This document shows positions 19,546 through 31,854 of a DNA stretch of 42,855 nucleotides, in pieces (position 1 is the first letter of the stretch; each line of letters starts with the position of its first letter). Source of the DNA: Scenedesmus sp. ARA3 (taxonomy: Eukaryota > Chlorophyta > Chlorophyceae > Sphaeropleales > Scenedesmaceae). The DNA lies in contig RWJK01000155.1 in assembly GCA_004335835.1 (NCBI GenBank), positions 7,474 through 50,328 on the forward strand. Direction: 5' to 3'. A model generated the notes under the pieces. The model made no database searches. It saw nothing but the letters and a program-made list of their open reading frames with translations, and was not told where the DNA came from. Both the position numbers and the translations under genes were made by a program.

Positions 19546-21907
19546 CTGTGTTGTTGTTACCACGGGTAGCGTAACCCTACTGGCTGGCCATACACAGCAT
19601 CAAGTGAACAAATATGCCGGAGGCCTACGGCACTGCCGTCACCAGCAAGACACGCAAACACCCCTGTACAGGAGGAGCACAGCACCCAGACCAAAAAAAA
19701 CAAGCAGCAGCATCAACCTTGAAGTCAAGCTGCCGTTTTTTTTGTGGTGGTTTACGTTTTACACCGTTTCCAACGGAGTATCCTGCGCCTCTCGCCAATT
19801 CGGTACTCTAAGACATACACAGTCACGATATTAGTGAATCCACTAGAGTACTCTTGCCACTAGAGCAACACCGTGTCACACAAGCGCCGTGCACCACGGT
19901 TGCCAGCACTGCAAGCTGGCCACGGCAGTGGCAGGCAGCCTCGGCTGTCTCAGCGTAACACGTGCCCGTCTGCTGCCGTGCATGGCGATATCTTGCCATG
20001 CATGGCCATAGCCCAGCCTGGGCCGTGCTGCGTAGCCTAGGCAGAGTCTGCATGCCATCATCAGCGTGAAGAGTACGCGATGCCGGATGATCAAACCCAG
20101 CTGTGCAGGCCATCACTCCCCGTCGGCCCCCCGCTCACCTGTCGAGGCACTCGCTCCCATAAGAGATGCCCACCGCATCAAAACCCCGCCCACCAGCCGA
20201 GCACAACAGGGTGGTGGGCAGTGGCGACTCCTCTGCAGATGCATGCAGTGCTGCCAGCGCAGTGCGCGCGCTTTCACAGCCAGCGGAGCAACCTTCGCCC
20301 CGTACCCACCATCATAATGGCCAGGACAGGAGGTGCCACCGCCACACCAACACAGGATACTTTCCCGCATCGCCCATCACAGCGCACAAACCAACCAGTG
20401 ATGCTGCATAACATGATAATGAACACTTCCCGGCACCTGAAACACTGTTTGCCGCAAGGCTCACACAGGATAAGACTTGATCCTGACCCTTCCTTTGCCA
20501 GCCATCCTGACCCTTTCGTAACCAGCACCCATGCATGCAACTGTGCATCCATGACCCAACGCAAAATTTTGTGGCCGGAGGCCTGAAGTACACAGCGTAC
20601 AATAGCAGAGCGATGACCCACTCCTTGTTGAGACAGCAGCGCCCAAAAGAAACCCAACAACCGCAGCCGGTGCTGGTCGCTGCTGGTTGCGCCATCTCGA
20701 ACAGCTCTTGCAGACTAATGCATGCAGGCAATGTGTGCATGTTATACATGTGTGACCGAAACTTTATGCTACAACACCCACAGCCTGACTACAGTCCTGC
20801 AGGCCAACATGAACACATGCGCGGCGTCACAGCGCGGCGCACACCCTTTCTGCGCCCACCACACCCACCCACCACAACCTGCCGCAAGCATTGCACCAGC
20901 CGCACCCAGTACAAGCACCTAGCAGTACAAGCGCAGCAAAAACGAGGGTGGCTGCATGACCCGCAGAGGCAGCAGCGCGCTTGCAGCATACACCAACCAT
21001 GCAAGTGTACAGGGCGGTACATGTGGTGGTCAAAATTGCTGCCCAGCACTGTGCGAAGCAACATGAACATAAAAACAACAGGCAATGTTGGTACAAACAG
21101 CGCGCACATTGGAAAAGACCTGCTGCAGGCGCAGGTGAAAAGGTTCAAAAACCGACACGCGTAGCGGAACATGATACAACCCGACACCGGCAATGTCGGT
21201 GCGCATAATATGGTGTGGCAGGTCCTGCCGGGTGCTGAGCAACGCAGCAGCACCAGCTGCTAAGCTGGCGGGTTGGCCAGTCAGCCCGGCAGTCATACAC
21301 ACCGGCAGCGGGAGACTTGTGGACCGCCCCAGCATGGGCATGACCACGACTGGCGTCGTCACACCGTAACCTTGCACACAGCGAGCTGCACATGCCCGCA
21401 TCAGTGGCAGCATACCAGTGGAGCAGCTGCACGCATGATGTGACAAAGCATGCGCCATACACACAACACAGAAGAAAACCGTGCACAACCACATTAGCCA
21501 AAACAGCCCCGCACCAGCGTGGCGGGACATGGTCGACCAGCGCGGCTGTTAACAAGCTCAACCAACGCAAACACACAAGCAGCACACACAAAATAGTCTG
21601 ATCCGCACCCACTCATCGACCAGCATGCAAAAGCCGGCGATCCTCAACACCGCATCATGTGCTTCAGCACATAACACACACATGGCAAGCTCCCGTAGCT
21701 GCCACCTGCTACCAAGGTGCGCAGCACAAGCCATGGATTCATTGCAAACAAGCCCACCAGCTATTTCACAGACACAGGCATACAACCCCAGGAAGCAAAC
21801 ATATACTAACACAAAGAGCTTCTTGTTGCCAGGCAGCGGCCAATCACTACAGCCTGCTCGCTGCCGGCCGTGCACATGCCGGCATTCAGGCACACCACAG
21901 TAGCTGC

Positions 21908-24900
21908 TTATGCTGCCGCCTCAGCTGCCACCAAGTCGGCTGCCCACTCCGGGCTGTGCTTGATGCAGCACAGCGGCAACACCAACCCCAGCGCAGCTGC
22001 AGCCTGGTCCTGGCAGCCCACCAGGTCCAGCCGCCGCAGCTTGCTGAAGCCCGCAAACACGCTGGGCAGCAGCTCTGCATGCACCACATCTGGCGTGCTC
22101 AGCTTAAGGTGCCGCAGCTGCGCCAGGCCCACCACGTCCGACAGGCCTGCCAGGCTCGCCTGCGACAGGCACAGCGGCGCCTCGCGGTAATCCGACAGCA
22201 GCAGTGATGCCAAGCCCGGCAGCGCTGCGGCCACTGCAGCCAGCCCGGCGCTGCTCAGGCCCTGGCGGCCGGTCAGCACCAGCGTCAGCGCAGCCAGGCG
22301 CGGCGCTGCTGCCACGAGCGCCTGCAGCAGCGAGTCCGTCAGCCCAAAGCAGCCGTCCAGCACGAGGCTGCGCAGCTGCGGCAGCGCTGGCGTGCTGCGC
22401 TGCGCTGCGGAGGGCACTGCCAGGCGCACCGTGCTGATGCTGGTGAGGCTGAGCTCCTCCAGGCTGCGTGGCAGGTGCTGCACCGCAAGCACCGGCACCT
22501 CCAGGCTGCCGCTGCGGCGCCGTGTCAGCCCGCCTGCGCCTGCTGCTGCTGCCGGCGCAGCCTGCCCCAGCCAGGTCAGGCTGAGGCTCTTCAGGCAGGT
22601 GAATGACCCAAGCTGGTTGAGCGCGTGCGTGGCGTTGTCGCCGGGGGACAGGCGCAGGTGCAGGTGCGACAGCGTGGGCCACGCCTCCGCCATGGCAGCC
22701 ACAGTTGCCGGCTGCAGCGGCGCACGCCAGGCAGGGTTGATGTGCAGGTGCAGGTGCTGCAGCTGGCGCAGTGCGAGCCAGGGCGCCAGCTCAACCCTGG
22801 CTGCTGGGGCGCGGGGGCACTTGCAGGACAGGTGCAGGCGCGTCAGACGACCACAGCCGGCCAGCACTGCCACATCCTCTGGCGTGGGTGCTGCCCTGAA
22901 CTCCAGGTCGAGCCCAGCCAGCTTCTCTTTGCCGCCTGGCGCCAGCGCCAGCCCAGCTATAGCCGCGCTGTCTGCCGCCTCGCGCACAGCAATGCACACG
23001 CTGCCGAGCCCGGGGCCTGCGACGGCGCGCAGCAGCGCCGCACCAAACGCTGCGTCGGGCACCCCAAGCTCCAGGCGCAGCGGCGTGGCTGCGCTGCTGC
23101 TGCGGCGGGTGAGGGCCCGCAGCCCTGCCAGCGCGGGCAGCTCCAGCGTGTAGTCGACGCTGTGGGGCTTGTTAGAGGTGATGAGCAGCTTGGAGAGCCT
23201 AGGCAGGGCAGCCAGCGCGCCCAGCGTGCTGCCTGCAGCGCACAACAGCCGCGGGTGCACTGTGTAAGCGACGAGAAGCCCGAAGCAACCAGTTTTACAA
23301 GGACGCTGGTGGTGCAAGGAGGCTGCAAGACACTGCAAGTCATCTCAGAAACCCAAGGGGCAACTGCTGTGTAAAGAAGCGCAGCACGTCCCATCCACAA
23401 ACACTCACACTCTCAGAGCTTGCAAGCATGTTGACTGCTGGCAAATACACAAGCCTGCGACGTGGCATGCAAGGACACACAAAGGCAGAGGCTTCACTCC
23501 CACCTGTGAACGCGCGTGCATGCCCCGGGAACTCCAGACTGGCCAGGCCATGCAGCAGGCCCAGCGATGCCACGTGGCTGTCAGTGAGCCCTGTGGAGGC
23601 CTCGCTGGGCAGCACGGTAAGAGAGCTGAGGCTGCTGAGGCTGCCCAGCACGCCGAAGTTGCAGGCCTCGGGGTGAAAGTTGGCCTGCAAAAGGACACGG
23701 TGGTGTTTGCAGGAAAGGTTTGCAGGATGCGTGAGCGCTTGCAGGGATAGATGAGGGCTGCAGGTGCCCACGAGCAGGGTTGCAGGACTACGCGACGAGG
23801 GCTTGCAGGACAACAGAATGAAGAGTTGCAGGAGGCATGAGAAGGTTGCAGTTGCAGATGAGCAGTGTGGCAGGACAAACAAAGGAGGGACAAGCGACCA
23901 TGAAGGCGGTTGGCGGTAGTACATGCTAAGGGTGGCACGTGCAAGGTGAAGGATTGCCGGTACACTCAAGTTGCAGGAGAACAAAAAGGCACCAAGAAGC
24001 ACAGCTCTCCATGAACATCACCATGAACATGACCATGACCATGAGCAGAGCATGCAACAAGGCACACATGTGTATGCGCACCAGAGCGGCTTGCCAATGT
24101 AACCATTGTGTCATGCACCTGTCAACACTGCCGAACAAAAAAACTGCCGACAGTAACATATTGGCCACAGCCACAAACCTGTAATGTGAGTGCCTTGAGC
24201 GTGGGTAAGTTGGCCAGCACTGCCAGCTGCCTGGTTTCGAACTGCTGAGCCGGGTTGTTGAAGCATAGCACCAGCTCCTCGAGGCTCGTCAGGCGCCGCG
24301 AGGCTTCACGCAGCGCAGCCTCAAACTACGAGTGCAGTCAGCAGCAGCAAGGAGCAGCACCAGCAGCAGCGGGCGATAGGCATGGTTGGCAAGACACCAA
24401 GAGTTACATACTGATCAAGTATGATCTGCAGTCCACCACACACGCTCAATTGTCGTCGCCTGCAGGCTGGGCTTCACCCTTGTACTGGCAGCTGCTGCCT
24501 CTGCTGCTGCTTGTGAACTTGCAGGATCGGACCACACCAAAGCAGCTGCATCACGCCACTGAATTTACTTAACTAAGAGCCATCTCCCTGTAGCATACTA
24601 CGATAGCTGCCAGGACCTGTGTGCAGAAAGTCAGACATGCTGATCTGGAATGCATGTACCTGCACTGCTGTCACCAGCTGTGCCACATCAGTCAGCAGTG
24701 CCTGCTCAGCCTTGCCTTTGCATGTTCACCCAGCCATCGCAGACGCATCCCTTGGCTCAACTCAGGCCTACCTTGGCCAAGGAGACAGCTGGTGACACGT
24801 GGTAGGTGAGCTTACGCAGGCGAGGACAGCGCCTGTAGAACAGCTGCTTCTTCGCGTGACCAGACGCCCCATCTTCAAAAATGTCAGGAGATAGGTCAAT

Positions 24901-25213
24901 GTCTGCCTCCGAGGAACTTAATGTGGCCGTATCGCGCCACTCCTTGCAGACAGAGCGCAATGGAACAGCGTTCTGGACATCGCCGAGGTGTTTTCCAACC
25001 TGGCACACGAGCGTAAGCAAACACGAGCCCACAACGTGAGAAGAAAGCTGCAGTAGTCATGATAGCAGTGACGGAGCTCGACAAGCGAGTCAGACAGCAC
25101 GCGGCAGACACCTCAACACCAGCACGCTGCTGCTGCCTTGCCCCGCCAGTGCCCCTGCTGTAGCAGCACACCAACCTCACCTCTGCGCCTAATACAGTCA
25201 GGACGCTATGCAT
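21908..25213 (-). CDS. F-box / leucine-rich-repeat protein, 654 residues
   Basis: F-box/LRR proteins are usually substrate adaptors of SCF ubiquitin ligases. Exons: 25213-25181, 24999-24772, 24710-24660 (17 codons), 24325-24179, 23684-23504 and 23232-21908, all in frame to 654 residues and TAA. The N terminus resembles a degenerate F-box (VGKHLGDVQNAVPLRSVCKE followed by WRDTAT, residues 12-37). The remainder is a run of Leu-rich repeats, for example LTSLEELVLCFNN, LSSLSSLTVLPSE, CGRLTRLHLSCKC, LRQLQHLHLHINP, LPQLRSLVLDGCFGLTDSLL and FSKLRRLDLVGCQDQ. Cys-containing repeats near the C terminus resemble the plant and algal cysteine-containing class. The start is the least certain point: the ATG at 25213 leaves only 11 codons before the first intron, and no better upstream ATG joined in frame. 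The substrate is unknown. Confidence 0.85.
23708..23859. repeat. Degenerate tandem array around TTGCAGGA in intron 4 of the F-box gene
   Basis: TGCAG recurs at 23708, 23721, 23740, 23759, 23781, 23804, 23827, 23847 and 23853, mostly 19-23 bp apart. On the gene strand this reads as repeated TCCTGCAA just upstream of the true acceptor TTTTGCAG at 23685, so the array may derive from the acceptor region. Confidence 0.7.
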
Positions 25214-25415
25214 ACAGCTGATCCTTCGAGGTCGTGAGCTGGAGTGAGCAGGGCAGGGGTGAAAGCTCGTTCCGCCAGATCTCTGACCAGGCACGCCTAC
25301 CGATCAAAGCTATCAAGAAGTCAAAAGTTTTTGTTTACGCCAATGAGAGTGGTTGGGCACTACCACAGAGAACAACCGAGACGATAACTAAGGGCTGGAA
25401 GACGGGCAAAGATCT

Positions 25416-25775
25416 ATGAATGTCTGTAAGAGCATAGTTGGAGAGTATCAAACATTGTTAATGTCGGGATGGCTCGCCCTGCTAAGGAGAGAGGTGTTAG
25501 GGCTGTGCTGCGCCCTGCTTGCCCGCTGCTTTTGTGCGAGCAGCCAGCCTCAACTGACCTTAACCTGTTTTTCTGGTTGTTTAAGCATTGTGGGTCCAAA
25601 GTCATCAGTGCGGGTGACACTGATGACCGTTCCAGCGTCTGCTAAATCCAGCAGATCAGATCTGGTTGTTGTGAAAGAGGATGTGAACAGGGCGCATGCT
25701 GTGCTGGCCAGAACAGATGTTTACACCCTGCTAAGGATTGCCGTGGCTACAACCGCAGCTGCTCTGCAGCCCTGA
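25416..25775 (+). CDS. Doubtful ORF, 119 residues
   Basis: An ATG-initiated frame runs to TGA at 25775. The last 60 residues have a protein-like mix (RVTLMTVPASAKSSRSDLVV, then KEDVNRAHAVLARTDVYTLL), and a good acceptor-like tract (TTTCTGGTTGTTTAAG) ends near 25585. A short gene whose second exon starts there is possible. There is no known domain, no supported donor, and the first half looks random. It is kept as a candidate only. Confidence 0.22.
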   Translation: MNVCKSIVGEYQTLLMSGWLALLRREVLGLCCALLARCFCASSQPQLTLTCFSGCLSIVGPKSSVRVTLMTVPASAKSSRSDLVVVKEDVNRAHAVLARTDVYTLLRIAVATTAAALQP

Positions 25776-26438
25776 GTAGTACCTTGCAAGGATAACTGCT
25801 CGGCCCGGGAGTCCTGGAGCATATACTATGCTGTGTGCCTAGTAGGCTACACGTCTACTAGCCATCAGCCTCTTTAGTTGAACAGGAGTTGCACATTGTG
25901 GCGGCCATGACAATGGACATTTAGCTCCCTTGCCGCCCTCGCACTGGGATATGGTTGCAGCAACCAGCCAAGCGGTCCTGCCCTTATTGTGCGGCATGGA
26001 ATGCCTTCTAAGGCAGCCAATAGGGAACCTACTCAGCTCACCTTGTAGGTGTACACATTGCCTCTCGTGCCTCAGGCGCGAGATGATTAATCAGCAAGTT
26101 ATAATACATGCCATCTTTCACAAAGTGGTCATATACATCACCAGCGTCCTTCAGGATCCTGGCTTTGTCTCGAGTTCATGATTTTACATCAGCCACCTGC
26201 ATAGGTGATGCATGGCCACATATATCAGCCGCCTGCATATGCATGTACCAGAGTAAGCTCCACTGGCATTGTCATGCACGCATGCTGGCATTGTGATGCA
26301 GACATGTACTGCAGCCCACACATGATCTGCGAGTTGCAAGATAGCAGCCCCTGTGGGAGGCCTGCGTTCTTGCAATTTGCAATCAACAAAACAACATACA
26401 GTAACTGCTTCACAACTTGAAGATGGCTGTTCTAGCGC

Positions 26439-26443
26439 TTACA
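26439..26443 (-). terminator. Possible polyadenylation signal (TGTAA)
   Basis: TGTAA on the minus strand about 530 nt after the SAND gene stop codon at 26972. Further copies lie downstream near 26185 and 25722. Confidence 0.35.
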
Positions 26444-26971
26444 CATGAATCAACATCCTGTACTGCAGCTATATCATCCTGTACTAACATATGCCACAGC
26501 TGCTATCACAGCACCTGAGCTGGTGCATTCCCAGCTGCATGCGCGTCACAGGAGTGTCATACATTACTTCCTTGCTACACGTCTGCACTACCTGACTACC
26601 AGCTGCCTGGTTCTCCAGCTCCGTGTTGACTGAGGCCTACCCAGCAACAATCAAATCTGATGAGTTTGTGACGCAGCCAAACTGGATATGAGCTGCATGT
26701 GCGGCTTCATCAGCACCTCCACGTGCTGTGCACAGTGGACTCGCAGCAGCTGGGGCGCAGCAGCAGGACAGTACACACAGCAGCAGACGGCACACGCATA
26801 AGAGAATTGCCGCGAGCAAGGTCAGCACGAAAACCTGCTCCCTCAGCAGTCACAAGCGCTGGCCATCAAGCAGCACACCAGACTTGCAAGTGCTGAGGTG
26901 TGTGGGCAGCACCACCATCTAGCGCTGACTGTCATGCACTCAAAGCTGCTGGCCTCACCTGCGTAGAGGCT

Positions 26972-29900
26972 TCACCCCTGTGATGATGGTTGATTCCTGG
27001 CAACCATGGAAGCAGGATGTAGTGCTGCTCGGCGGGCGCCTGCAGCAGGTTCAGCCAGCTCTGCAGGAGCCGCCGCATATGGCAGTGCAGCGCTGTACGA
27101 TGAAGCCTCAGCTGCTGGCTCGGCAGCTCTGCCAAAAAGAGAGCCAGGAAGCGCTGCTGCGTGCACAGCAGCAGGCACTGCTGCACTGAGTTGCTGCTGG
27201 CCCCGCTGTTGCTGCTGTTGCTGCTGCTGTTGCCAGTCCATGCTAGCAAGGCGCGGAGACAGCGGTCCTGCTGTGCCCGCTGTAAGGTCTTCTAGGTCCT
27301 GCTCTACTTGTGCCGGGTGCAGGTGCAGCTCTGGGTGGCTGTATTCTGTGGCATACTCATTCAGCATCAGCAGCAGCTCTGTGTTCAGCGGCTCGCCTGC
27401 TGCAGCGCCAGCAGCAACAGATGGGCTCATGTGGGCGGCAGTTGCAGCGCCAGCTGCCGCTGCCGCAGGTTGCAGGGCACTGAAGCCAGGCACTGGGAGC
27501 TGCTGCGGGTCCGAGCCTTGCAGCTGCTGCCCGCTGCTCGTGTCCCTGGACCTGCGCCTCACATCTGCTGTACCTGCCGCTGCCATCAGTGCACGGTGGC
27601 TGCTGGGTGAGCTGTCTTCCTCCTGCTTGATCGCAGGAGGGGCCTGCGGCGCTGCAAAAGCTGGCATGGGCGGCAGCCCTGCTGCTGCTTTTGCGCCGGC
27701 TTGGTGCACATGCCTCGAGTGTTCTGAGCTGGGCTGCCGCTGCTTCTGTGTAGACCGTGGCTGCAGCTGCAGAGAAGCTGCTGGCAGCTGGCCTGCCACA
27801 GCTGGGTGCAGCATGCCTGCCTGGGCATGCTGCTTGCGCCTGCCGTGCTGGTCCTTGCTGTCTGCATGATGCGCCGCTGAGGACATGCCGACAACTGCTG
27901 CAGCCGCTGCCGCTGCTGCTGCTGGCGAGATGCTCGCTGGAGGCGTTGATGCGCGCGGCTCGGGGCAGGGTTTAGGGCTCACGTGCTTGCCCTCTGTGCC
28001 TGGCGCGACCTGGTAGCGCTCCATCCACTCGCCTAGTGTGATCACCTCACTGCCATTGAGCGTGGTTAGGGACCTGCGCCATTTGCGAGCAGTGCCGCGG
28101 CCTCCAAGCTGCTCAAATGCTGACAGGGACATGGGGTGGCCTTCAGACTGCAGCGGTGCGGCAAGCGGGCAGTAGAACAGCATGGCAGCAGTTGAGAGGC
28201 GCTGCAGGCAGCTGGATGTTGCTTGTGCGTCGGGGCATACCAAAGCAGCGACACAGCCGCATGTTTTCTGCATATGTCCTGACAGCATACCTAAACTGCT
28301 TGGTTGCTGCAACTTCAATCACTTGACGTGGCTAGGATCCGTTATGCAGTGACAGTGACGCACGTGCACACAGCATGACAGCATCAGCTGAGCCAGCGAA
28401 ACGCGCATGCCCATATCTGCTGCTCCTGCTGCTGGCAGCAGGCGGGCACTGCATGGGTGGCAGTGATTGTGCACGCACCTCTCCCTGCTGTGGCACCACC
28501 TGCATCCTTTGCAGGTCCAGCATCCCCGGCAGCTGGTCGCACCACACTTGCAGATGCCGAATGCCGCCCATGTACCCAGCTGCGTAGCTGCCACGCTCAT
28601 ACCGTGCTGCGGCGGCAGCTGCTGCAGCAGCCGCCGCACGCTGCCTGCTCATCGCAAGCTGCCTGATCGGCCGCCCAGCCGGCGAAAGCAGCGGCTTGCC
28701 TGGTGCGTCAGCCGCCGCCGCCGCCGCCGCAGCAGCAGCAGCAGGCTCAACAGGAGGGCGTGTACCCAGGATGGTGTCCTGCTCCTGCAACTCCATGTGA
28801 GGAAGTTGCTGCTGCTGCTGCCGCAGCTGCTGCTGCGAGTCCGGTGCTAAGCCAAGCACCACAGGCTGCTGCAGCTGAGGCCCTGCTGGCGTGCCCCCGC
28901 TGGATTGGCTGAGGGCAGCTTGCTCTGGTCTGCCAATGCTGGTGCTGTCAAGCTGCGGGCTCTGCGCACGCCAGTGCAGGCCAGGAAGACGCAGCACTGC
29001 AACGTCAGGCATTACCCACAGCGCCTGCTGCTGCTGCTGCTGCTGCTGCTGTGTTTCCTGCCGCTGTTGTGTTTGCTGCTGCTGCTGCTGCTGCTGCCGC
29101 TTCTGCTGTGTTGCCTGCTGATGCTCCAACCTGGCACCTGCTGCCAGTGAGCTGGCAGCAGCTGCAGACTGCACGCCAGCTATCACAGCCTGCAGTTCTG
29201 GCTGTGCCACAAGTGCTTGGTCTGCTGAGTAAGCTCTTTTCATAAATGGAAGCTGCTGCTGCTGCCGCAGCCGTGCATGCTGCTGTGCCTGGTTTGGGAG
29301 CATTGCTGCCATGGCAGCTTGGTAGGCAGGGTCGCTGGGGTCCTGCCAGTACTGCTGCTGCGCCTTGCTGCCTTTGGAGCGCTTGGCGTGCGTGAGTGGC
29401 TGGTCGTCGCCGCCTGCCTCCTCAGCATCCCACTCCTGCTCCTGGGATGATGACCCCTGGCTGCCATGCAAAGAGCGCCGCCGACGCACACCTGGCGACA
29501 CCAGTGAGCGCTGCTGCTGGCACCGCGCAGCCCCTGGGCTCAGCAGCGGCCCTTCTTCTGCTGCTGCTGCTGCTGCTCCAACGCTGCTGCTCCTGCCCTG
29601 CGCTTGCAGGGGCACGCTGCTCTTCTCCAGCTGGTGCTGCTTCATGAACTCTCCGAGTGGCATGGGCTGCGGCACCCACACATCGTTGGGGCCGTCCGGC
29701 AGCACGCTGAGGGACTGGCGCCACTTGCGTGTGGCGCCCTTGCCCGCTAGGGCCTCAAAGGCTGATGGGTTCACCTTCATTCCATCCTCAAGGCCCTGCG
29801 CAGCAGGGCGGCAGCGCAACAACACAGCCAATTGAACCACAGATACACCTCCTAAGTTTAAGCAAGGTTCATTGTTGCAGCATGCTCATAACAGGGCATC

Positions 29901-31854
29901 ATTACTGCATAGTAAGGGTTGGTTGGCAAGACCAAGCCCGCAGTTGCAACAGCGTTCAGGGCGAGCGTGAACTGTGGCTGCAATGGTGCTATGCAAACTG
30001 CTTGAGTAAGGCCTGCCGTGCGCACCTGGCCTGCTGCAATCAGCACGAGCCCGTCCTGAAGGTCCAACCAGCCATTCAGGCTGCCACACACCACCTTGAT
30101 GTGCTGCCGGCCAACTGCCAGCAGCGCTGCTGCACCACTAGGTGCCGGCGGTGAGGCAGCTGCAGCAGCGCCAGCAGGCGACCCAGGCACTGACGCGCGG
30201 CGGCGCTGCCTGCGTGGCCGGCTGCCAGCAGCGCCCTCCTCTGCTGCAGCAGCTGCAGCTGGCAGTGCCGCTGCTGCCGTGTCCGGAGCAGCTACATAAG
30301 AGTCTGCTAACTCCATGCCAAGCATGGCAGGTGTTACTGATGTGCCTGACCTTGGCTGCGCTGAGCTAGGCGTGGGAGCTGACATAGGCTGCTGCAGGGG
30401 CTGCACCGCTTGCGGCTGAGAGCTCGGGATGATCAGGGGTGGTGGCCGTGGCACACAGCTCAGCATGCTGCTGCGTGGAGTTGCATTGCCAGGCTGTAGC
30501 GGAAGTGGTGGTGGCATCAGCACCTGGTCCTGCAATCGCTGCTGCTGCTGCTGCTGCTGTTGCTGTTGAAGTTGAGGCACCATAATCGATACTCCCGGCT
30601 CCTGCTTTGGCTGTTGTAGTATGGAGATGTTGACCTGCTCCTGCTGGCCATATGCCCCTGCTGCTGCTGCCGCCGCAGCTGCTGCAAGCTGCTGCTGTGC
30701 CGCGCCAGACAGCCGCAGCTGCAACCCAAGTGGGACGCCTGGCTGATGCAGCAGCTGGGGAGAGCTGCTGGGTGGAGCCAGCATCTGCAAGCTTGGCCAC
30801 AGCAACGCATCCCCGTTGTCTCCATTGTCACCAGGCGTAGCTGCTGCTGGCACTGTACCTGTCAGCTGCGGAGCAAGCGGCTGCTCCATGTCTATGTCAG
30901 GCCAGCTGCCGCTACTAGGGCTGATGCTGTGGCTGGCACTGGCTGACCTGTGGCTGCTGAGCTGCAGCTGGTACTGCAGCATAGTGGGCGAAGCAGGCAA
31001 GCTCATGGCGCCCGGCTGCAGGCCAGCTGCTTGGCGGTAACCAGCAGGGTCAGCTGCTGCTGCCCGGCGCGCCTGCAGGGCAAAGGTTTGGCAGTTTGGG
31101 TGTAGTACACCAAGTCGGCCAAGGTGCACAGGCAGTTGCAGACATTACAAACACCATTGACACTGTCTTGCTCGCATACATGCTCGTGCACGGCTGTCAC
31201 TTACCCCTGGAGTTGGCATCGAGAGCTGTCGTGGGGCCGGCTGCTGAGGTGCGGCAGCTAGGCCAGCCCTGCCCAGCTTATCTAGAGGGCTGTGTGCCCT
31301 GCTGCCAGTCAGGCGCGGCTCCGTGTGCCAGCTGCCGCTTGCCAGCATCTGCTCTGTGCCAGTGATGTCCATAGTGGCAGTGTCTGACACTGGGTAGCCG
31401 GCGCCAGCCTGCCCCAGCAACTGGCCTAAGCTTCCTTCGCTGCCGCTGCTGCCTGGCGCCTGCTCCTGCCATTGAGCAAGCCATGACGCCTGCTGCTGCT
31501 GCTGCTGCTCTACTGCAGCAGCAGGTTGCCCTTCTTGCTGGTGCTGCTGTGAGTCTCTGCCTGCAGCAACGGCTGCTGCAGCAGTGCGTGCTGCTGACAG
31601 CACAGTGTCATCAGGGTCCCTTGGCTGCTCCAAAGACCCTGCAGCAGCTGATGGTGCAGCAGCGCCAGAGCCCCTGCCACAAATTCCAGCATCCTGCTGA
31701 AGGTTGAACACAAAATGCCATATCAGCAGATGCATTTGTCCATCATGCACTGGTCAGCTTGGCCTTGCCAGGAGCGCAATCTGCAGCCGTGGCAACTTGC
31801 AACTTGTAGAGTGACTCTATAACTTAACAAGCACCTCACCTGCTGCTGGTCCAT
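26972..31854 (-). CDS. Gln-rich protein with two SAND domains (RegA/VARL-like), 1348 residues
   Basis: SAND domains bind DNA; in volvocine algae they define the RegA/RLS (VARL) family, which controls cell differentiation and stress responses. Exons: 31854-31840 (MDQQQ), 31696-31205, 31072-30026, 29795-28479 and 28147-26972, all phase 0. SAND 1 spans about 490-573: IKVVCGSLNGWLDLQDG, then NPSAFEALAGKGATRKWRQS and LGEFMKQHQ. SAND 2 spans about 928-1004: LQVWCDQLPGMLDLQRM, then SLSAFEQLGGRGTARKWRRS and LGEWMERYQ. Both have the SAND pattern (GxLxG-like strand, SAFE, KWRxSL) but carry RKW where many animal proteins have KDW. Long Gln, Ala and Pro/Ser tracts surround them, as in RegA-type proteins. 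A basic stretch (RPRRQRRRA) before SAND 1 may be a nuclear signal. The exon 5 stop at 26972 is next to a possible donor (GTGAAG), so a further 3' exon cannot be excluded. I make no claim of orthology to regA. Confidence 0.88.

Larger units (their letters stand above)
18478..21907. other. Long intergenic region without a confident complete gene
   Basis: From about 19900 to 21907 the plus strand is rich in C and A, so the minus strand is rich in G and T. This resembles the G/T-rich 3' flank of EF-3 and suggests a long 3' UTR of the F-box gene ending at 21908. TGTAA on the minus strand occurs at 19759-19763. Frames here are long because of composition and show no domains. The part at 19442-19545 is listed separately. 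Around 18880-19060 there are short imperfect inverted repeats. Confidence 0.5.
25214..26971. other. Intergenic: F-box promoter side and 3' flank of the SAND gene
   Basis: This is less GC-rich than the flanking genes, with no gene I can defend. It should hold the F-box gene promoter and the 3' UTR of the SAND gene. A plus-strand frame at 25416-25775 is listed separately. Positions 26180-26310 contain several short GCATG-rich repeats. Confidence 0.5.

Noticed and set aside
20080..20586. 168-residue plus-strand frame
   Set aside because: The frame stays open because the strand is C/A-rich; Pro/Thr/His/Arg composition, no domain, and it lies in the likely 3' flank of the F-box gene.
22392..23374. 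Two plus-strand frames of about 250 residues
   Set aside because: Both are antisense to the leucine-rich-repeat exon and follow its codon periodicity.
27006..27869. 287-residue plus-strand frame rich in Cys, Ala and Ser
   Set aside because: It is antisense to the Gln-rich SAND gene; CAG runs read backwards give Cys, Ala or Leu runs.
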